Assembly (NCBI GenBank): GCA_028871525.1
Contig: JAGWMX010000009.1
Location: 1-46,867 of the forward strand
Direction: 5' to 3'
Length of the DNA stretch: 46,867 bases
From: Gammaproteobacteria bacterium
GTDB taxonomy: Bacteria > Pseudomonadota > Gammaproteobacteria > Nevskiales > Nevskiaceae
Numbering within the stretch: the stretch's first letter is position 1; each line of letters begins with the position of its first letter. The position numbers were made by a program, and so were the translations under genes. Shown here in pieces: positions 42,984 to 46,867 of this stretch. The notes beneath the pieces are model-generated. The model did not search any database, was not told the DNA's origin, and saw only the letters and a program-made list of their open reading frames with translations.

Positions 42984-43772
42984 TCAGTGCACCAGCGTCA
43001 GCAACACTACGCCCAGGACCAGGCGATACCAGCCGAAGCCGTTGAAAGAGTGGCTGCGGATATAGTGCAGCAGCCAGCGTACTGCGACATAGGCGGTGAT
43101 GCCCGAGACCACGAATGCCAGCGCGACCGCGGTCCAGTCTTCGCCGCCGACGCCGTGGTGGCGCACCACTTCGAACAATTCGAAACCGCTGGCCGCAAAC
43201 ATGGTCGGGATGCCCAACAGGAATGAAAACTCGGTTGCCGCCGGGCGCGACGACACCCCGGCCAGCATCGCCGCGAAGATCGTGCACAGCGAACGGCTGG
43301 TGCCCGGAAACACCGCGGCGAGGATCTGTGCGGCACCGACGAACAGCGCCACGCCCCACGAGATCTCGGCGTTGTCGCGCCGCTGCCGGCGCACGCGCCA
43401 TTCGATGCCGAAGATGAAAACTCCTCCGATCAGCTCGGCCCAGGCGATCGGCCGCACATCCTCCGGCAGCCTGAAGCCGAAGTGCTTGGCCGCCAGCGCG
43501 CCGGCCGCCGTGATCGCGAACGCCGCCGACAGCTTGGCCAGATAATCGAAATTGGCCGGCGCACGCCACTGTGACAGCAACTCCCACAGCCGCCTGCGGT
43601 AGATCAGCACGACGGCGACGAAGGCCGCGGCCTGGATCACGACGTTGAAAAATTCCGAGCGCGCGCCGAGCCAGTGCTCGGCGATCAACAGATGGCCGGT
43701 GCTGGAGATCGGCAGGAACTCGGTGACGCCTTCGACGATGCCGAGGATCAGGGCGCTGAGCAGGTCGTGCAA
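42984..43772 (-). CDS. uppP: Undecaprenyl-diphosphatase
   Basis: Recycles undecaprenyl pyrophosphate to the monophosphate lipid carrier for peptidoglycan and polysaccharide synthesis (BacA family). The protein has about eight membrane helices and both signatures: EGVTEFLPISSTGHLLI near the N terminus and FPGTSRSLCTI in the middle. TTG 43772 gives 262 aa and the usual N terminus (LHDLLSALILGIVEG); E. coli UppP has 273. An ATG at 43847 in the same frame would add 25 non-family residues and almost touch the divergent SDR gene, so the start is not settled. Confidence 0.92.
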   Translation of the reverse strand: MHDLLSALILGIVEGVTEFLPISSTGHLLIAEHWLGARSEFFNVVIQAAAFVAVVLIYRRRLWELLSQWRAPANFDYLAKLSAAFAITAAGALAAKHFGFRLPEDVRPIAWAELIGGVFIFGIEWRVRRQRRDNAEISWGVALFVGAAQILAAVFPGTSRSLCTIFAAMLAGVSSRPAATEFSFLLGIPTMFAASGFELFEVVRHHGVGGEDWTAVALAFVVSGITAYVAVRWLLHYIRSHSFNGFGWYRLVLGVVLLTLVH

Positions 43773-43825
43773 GTTGGTTTCCCGCTGAATCCGCGGTGCG
43801 GTGGGCTTCGTAGAATGGCGGTCGG

Positions 43826-43853
43826 ACGGCCGGCGCACAGCATACAAGGAGTG
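43826..43853 (+). repeat. Tail of the dispersed repeat serving as ribosome site (copy F)
   Basis: GGACGGCCGGCGCACAGC followed by ATACAAGGAG resembles the 3' tail of copy C (GGATGGCCGGCACGCAGGAC then ATACAAGGAG). Here the AAGGAG lies 6 bp before the SDR start codon and is its evident Shine-Dalgarno sequence. Confidence 0.55.
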
Positions 43854-43855
43854 TC

Positions 43856-44602
43856 ATGACCCTGCCGCAGCAGTTTCCCGTGGTACTGGTGACCGGCGCC
43901 GCCCGGCGCATCGGTGCCGCCATCGTGCGCGCGCTGCACGCCGACGGCTGGCGGGTGCTGATCCATCACCGGCGTTCGGCGCAGGCGGCGCGGCAGCTCG
44001 CGGCCGAGCTCAACGCCGTGCGCGCCGGCAGCGCGGCGACGCTGGCCGCGGATCTGCTCGAGGTCGACGCGCTCGGCGAGCTGGCGGCGCGGGCACACGC
44101 GCGTTTCGGCCGGCTCGACGCGCTGGTCAACAACGCCTCCGGTTACTACGCCACGCCGTTCGCGCAGCTGACCGCATCGCAGCTCGACGAACTGCTGACC
44201 ACCAACTTCAAGGCTCCGCTGCTGCTGACGCGCGCGCTGCTGGCCTATTTCGGGCCGGATGCGCGGGTGGTCAACGTGCTCGACACGCTGGCGCACCGCG
44301 CGCGTCCGGGGTTCATCGCCTACGGCAGCGCCAAGGCCGCGCTGTGGGCGGCCACCGCAACGCTGGCCGCGGAGCTGGCGCCGGCGGTGCGGGTCAACGG
44401 CGTCGCACCGGGACACATCCTGTGGGCCGAAACCGTCGCGCTGGGCGAGGCCGGGCGCCGGCGCGAACTCGAGCGGGTGCCGCTGGGCCGGCTCGGCACG
44501 CCGCAGGAAGTCGCCGCGGCGGTCCGCTTTCTGCTGTCGCCCCAAGCCGACTATCTGACCGGCACGATCCTACCGGTCGACGGCGGCCTGTGCCTGCGCT
44601 GA
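43856..44602 (+). CDS. Pteridine reductase-like short-chain dehydrogenase
   Basis: A 248-residue classical SDR. The cofactor motif VLVTGAARRIGAAIVRALH has the ARRIG form typical of pteridine/dihydrofolate reductases (PTR1/FolM group), with IHHRRS favouring NADPH. NNASGYYATPF, the active-site YGSAKAALWAAT (Tyr, Lys) and VNGVAPGHILWAE follow. The usual active-site Ser position in VVNVLDTLAHRA is replaced by Asp, as in PTR1-like enzymes. It probably reduces dihydropterins. The gene is preceded by a repeat tail that supplies AAGGAG. It overlaps ada, on the other strand, by 33 bp. Confidence 0.85.
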   Translation: MTLPQQFPVVLVTGAARRIGAAIVRALHADGWRVLIHHRRSAQAARQLAAELNAVRAGSAATLAADLLEVDALGELAARAHARFGRLDALVNNASGYYATPFAQLTASQLDELLTTNFKAPLLLTRALLAYFGPDARVVNVLDTLAHRARPGFIAYGSAKAALWAATATLAAELAPAVRVNGVAPGHILWAETVALGEAGRRRELERVPLGRLGTPQEVAAAVRFLLSPQADYLTGTILPVDGGLCLR

Positions 44603-45649
44603 CGTCAGCGCGCATTCCAGCGCCAGCAGCCTGCGCTTGCGCCACAGCCCGCCGCCATAGCCGCCCAGCGCACCGGAGGCATTGACCACCCGGTGACACG
44701 GGATCACCACGGCGATCGGATTGGCGCCGTTGGCCTGACCGACCGCGCGCATCGCCTGTGGCCGGCCGACGGCGGCGGCGATCTCGGCGTAACTGCGCGT
44801 CTGGCCATAAGGGATTGCGCACAGCGCCTGCCAAACCGAACGCTGGAACGTGCTGCCGTGCGCCGCCAGCGGCAGCTCGAAGCACCGGCGGTGACCGGCG
44901 AAATACGCTTCGAGCTGGGCGCGCAGCAGCTCCAGCAGCGGGTGCGTGCCGGGTTGCAGCGGCGCGCCGAGACGCCGCTGCCAGCGCTCGATCTGATGCG
45001 CCAGCTCGGCGCCTTCGCCGGCGAACTCGAGCAGGCGCACACCGGTGGCGTCGACCCCGAGCAGCAGCGCACCGACCGGGCTCGGCATCCAGTCGACTGT
45101 GATCGGCTGCAGCCGTAACGCGGCCCGCGGGCTGGCGCCGAAAGCCTTGGCGAAAGCGGCGCGGAAGCCACGTTCCGAGGTGAATCCGTGCGTCAGCGCG
45201 GCATCGGTCACGCGCTGTCCGTGGCGCAGGTCGTTGAGGGCTCTTTGCATGCGTTTCTGCCTGGCGAATTCAGCGAAAGTGAGTCCGAGATGGGTGCGGA
45301 AAGCGCGCCGCACGCGCGCCGGATGCAGGCCCAGGGCGCGCAATTCGGCGGCGCGCAGCGATCGGTCCGGGGTGGCGTCGAGCTGCGCGATCAGACGCTG
45401 CATCCACTCGGGCAGGCGGCCGCCGCCGTGCTGCGGCTGGCAGCGCTTGCACGGGCGGAAGCCCGCCGCCTGAGCGGCGGCGGGGTCCGCGAACCAGCGC
45501 AGATGTTCCGGCCGCGGCCGCGGCGCCGGGCACGACGGCCGGCAGAAAATGCCGGTGCTGATCACGGCGTAGACGAAAGCGCCATCGTAGCGGCGGTCGC
45601 GGCGGGCGACGGCGCGCCGCAGCGTCGGCGCGGGCGGCATGGTCAGCAT
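44570..45649 (-). CDS. ada: Ada: bifunctional methylphosphotriester/O6-methylguanine methyltransferase and activator
   Basis: DNA alkylation repair protein and regulator of the adaptive response. From ATG 45649 it has 359 aa (E. coli 354). The N-terminal zinc domain has its four cysteines in GIFCRPSCPAP and PCKRCQP, the first being the methyl acceptor. An AraC-type helix-turn-helix follows (residues ~80-165). The C-terminal O6-alkylguanine methyltransferase has the acceptor Cys in IPCHRVV, with GANPIAV before it. ATG 45640 is a close alternative start. No alkB or alkA gene is next to it. Confidence 0.93.
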   Translation of the reverse strand: MLTMPPAPTLRRAVARRDRRYDGAFVYAVISTGIFCRPSCPAPRPRPEHLRWFADPAAAQAAGFRPCKRCQPQHGGGRLPEWMQRLIAQLDATPDRSLRAAELRALGLHPARVRRAFRTHLGLTFAEFARQKRMQRALNDLRHGQRVTDAALTHGFTSERGFRAAFAKAFGASPRAALRLQPITVDWMPSPVGALLLGVDATGVRLLEFAGEGAELAHQIERWQRRLGAPLQPGTHPLLELLRAQLEAYFAGHRRCFELPLAAHGSTFQRSVWQALCAIPYGQTRSYAEIAAAVGRPQAMRAVGQANGANPIAVVIPCHRVVNASGALGGYGGGLWRKRRLLALECALTSAQAQAAVDR

Positions 45650-45700
45650 GCGCTGATGGTAGCCGGCCCGACATCGCGCCGCCGGCAAAAAAGCGCCGTC

Positions 45701-46480
45701 TCAGACCCGCGCGCGGGTTTCACCGAGAAAAACCCCCTCGGCGCCGAAACGGCGTTCGACCAGCACCACGCCGCCATCGCGCTCCACCCACCCTACCGTC
45801 GAGCAGCGGGTGCCGTAGCCGCGCCCGCGGATGAACGGCGGCGACAGCCGGCGCTCGGCCTCGGCCCCGACACCGGTGTCCGGCAGCGCGCGGCTGGCCG
45901 CCGGGCGGTCGTCGGCCAGCGCCGCGAACAGCGGCTGCGGCTCCGGTTCGCCGCGCGCGTCGAGCTGCGGCAGCCAGCGTTCGAGGGCGTCGGTCAACCT
46001 GCGCACCTTCGGCCACGGCTGCGCCGAGGCGACGAAGCTCGGCGCGCCGTTGGAGACGCCGTGCACGCCGGGCGCCACGCCTTTCCAGAGCGGCCGCGGC
46101 CGGCTCGTGGTCCACACCAGTTCCTCGCCGTCGTAGGACAACAGGTTGAACGGACCGTACTGATCCGCGGCGACTTCGATGGCGCAGGCAAAGGCGGCAG
46201 CGCGGACCTGCGAGCGGAGGAAGTCGCTCACCAGCAGGCCGCGCGACCGCGGTGCCGGCAGCGGCTGTGACTGCCGATAGTTGGTGACCGCAGCCAGCCG
46301 GCCGCGGGTCGCCGCCAGCCAGGAGCCGCCGCCGCGCAGATCGCGGCCGCCGATCACCTCCGGGATATCGTCCCAGCGCGCCAGCGCTGCGCTCGGGCGG
46401 TCGTGGAACTCGTCCCGGTTGGCAGCCAGCACCAGCGGATAGCGCCGGTGTGCGTGCCAGGCGACGGCGATCAAACACAT
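45701..46480 (-). CDS. NRDE/TANGO2 family protein
   Basis: A 259-residue protein that begins MCLIAVAWHAHRRYPLVLAANRDEFHDRPS, the defining NRDE motif of the TANGO2 family, with the conserved N-terminal Cys2. IGGRDLRGGGSWLAATR, AAVTNYR, LLVSDFL, GVSNGAPS and YGTRCSTV fit the Ntn-hydrolase-like family. Human TANGO2 is linked to haem and lipid handling; the bacterial role is unknown. It is transcribed toward ada, with 51 bp between the two genes. Confidence 0.88.
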   Translation of the reverse strand: MCLIAVAWHAHRRYPLVLAANRDEFHDRPSAALARWDDIPEVIGGRDLRGGGSWLAATRGRLAAVTNYRQSQPLPAPRSRGLLVSDFLRSQVRAAAFACAIEVAADQYGPFNLLSYDGEELVWTTSRPRPLWKGVAPGVHGVSNGAPSFVASAQPWPKVRRLTDALERWLPQLDARGEPEPQPLFAALADDRPAASRALPDTGVGAEAERRLSPPFIRGRGYGTRCSTVGWVERDGGVVLVERRFGAEGVFLGETRARV

Positions 46481-46617
46481 GGGGGGTAGTGTAAGGCGGG
46501 GTCAGGGGTCAGAGAAAAAATGAAGTCTGAAAATGACAGCTTGGAAAACCGACTGGGACAGAATCCGTCGTTGAACTCAGTGCCCTGCTTTTCCCTGATC
46601 CCTGACCCCTGATCCCT
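46481..46617. other. Intergenic stretch with GATCCCTGA-type simple repeats
   Basis: It contains GTCAGGGGTCAG near 46501 and several CCTGATCCCTGA/CCCCTGATCC units at 46593-46617, partly complementary to each other. No gene is seen. It leads directly into the 112-bp tandem repeat. Confidence 0.5.
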
Positions 46618-46867
46618 GATCCCGAGCCGCTTGAGCTTGCGGGTCAGCCCGCCACGGCGTTCACGCCGCGGTGACCAACCGTCGAATACGCGGTGGCGCG
46701 GCCGCATCGATGCGGTGCACTCAATCCTTGATCCCGAGCCGCTTGAGCTTGCGGGTCAGCCCGCCACGGCGTTCACGCCGCGGTGACCAACCGTCGAATA
46801 CGCGGTGGCGCGGCCGCATCGATGCGGTGCACTCAATCCTTGATCCCGAGCCGCTTGAGCTTGCGGG
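46618..46867. repeat. 112-bp tandem repeat (at least 2.2 copies, runs off the window)
   Basis: GATCCCGAGCCGCTTGAGC begins at 46618, 46730 and 46842, a period of exactly 112 bp, and the two complete units look nearly identical. Each unit carries on the minus strand the codons GGLTRKLKRLGIKD or GIRD; in the unit starting at 46842 this coding sequence runs off the window and ends in a stop at 46833. Confidence 0.85.
46833..46867 (-). CDS. 3' end of a gene outside the window, C terminus RKLKRLGIKD
   Basis: On the minus strand the frame entering from the right reads RKLKRLGIKD and stops at 46833-46835. Such a C terminus is common in Fis-type DNA-binding domains of sigma-54-dependent response regulators (LxRKLKRLGI), so the gene may be of that kind. 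With only 11 codons this is weak. The stop lies in the tandem repeat, so the gene's 3' end appears to be the source of the repeat. Confidence 0.3.
   Translation of the reverse strand, partial: RKLKRLGIKD

Noticed and set aside
46471-46707. 78-codon minus-strand frame covering the simple repeats and the tandem unit
   Set aside because: It reads through an orphan duplicated 3' end and low-complexity repeats; not an independent gene.

Overview
The window is visibly very GC-rich (codon third positions are almost all G or C) and carries gene orders typical of Gammaproteobacteria: rsmB-fmt-def facing away from lysM-dprA-smg-topA-tsaC, tesA divergent from ybbA-ybbP, and an E. coli-numbered OxyR. 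Together with a wax-ester synthase/DGAT gene and a Sat-type ATP sulfurylase, this suggests a high-GC gammaproteobacterium, perhaps near the Nevskiales/Xanthomonadales or the sulfur oxidisers. I cannot name a genus from the sequence alone.

Left part (1-16264): the 3' end of an IS630-family transposase; lipopolysaccharide genes (lpxL, then a family 2 glycosyltransferase and waaC on the other strand); an Atm1-type ABC exporter; a YceH protein; a close-packed run of pyrF, hemE, a PlsC-like acyltransferase and a WS/DGAT wax ester/triacylglycerol synthase; the tesA / ybbA-ybbP divergon; malate dehydrogenase; and a CorA-type metal channel. Middle (16242-25494): translation and DNA-handling genes. 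Between 25495 and 26363 lies a decayed toxin-antitoxin remnant in less GC-rich DNA. It is followed by an epimerase-like SDR and a GGDEF/EAL protein whose cyclase site is degenerate.

The most unusual locus is 29751-32020, on the minus strand. A 51-codon peptide gene with a strong ribosome binding site lies beside a segment of only about 20% G+C. It is followed by two perfect hairpins and then by two tightly coupled genes for related proteins with a cupin-like core and HEAT-like repeats. One protein keeps a cluster of histidines and the other has lost it. The layout resembles a precursor peptide plus tailoring complex of a RiPP-type pathway, but with no radical-SAM, lanthipeptide, YcaO or other familiar maturase in view. 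This is my main candidate for an undescribed system.

Right part (32105-46867): hemF, oxyR with an EI24-type membrane protein, a yybP-ykoY manganese riboswitch ahead of a UPF0016/GDT1 exporter, sat with two foldback miniature elements in front of its start, slt, a 2OG-Fe(II) oxygenase, cca, a VIT-family transporter, uppP, a pteridine-reductase-like SDR, ada, an NRDE/TANGO2 protein, and a 112-bp tandem repeat built on the 3' end of a gene that continues outside the window.

A dispersed intergenic repeat family runs through the window, with copies near 15164, 21464, 33027, 33150, 40769 and 43826. Its copies start with a hairpin whose stem sequence differs between copies while pairing is kept, and some end in a Shine-Dalgarno-like tail.
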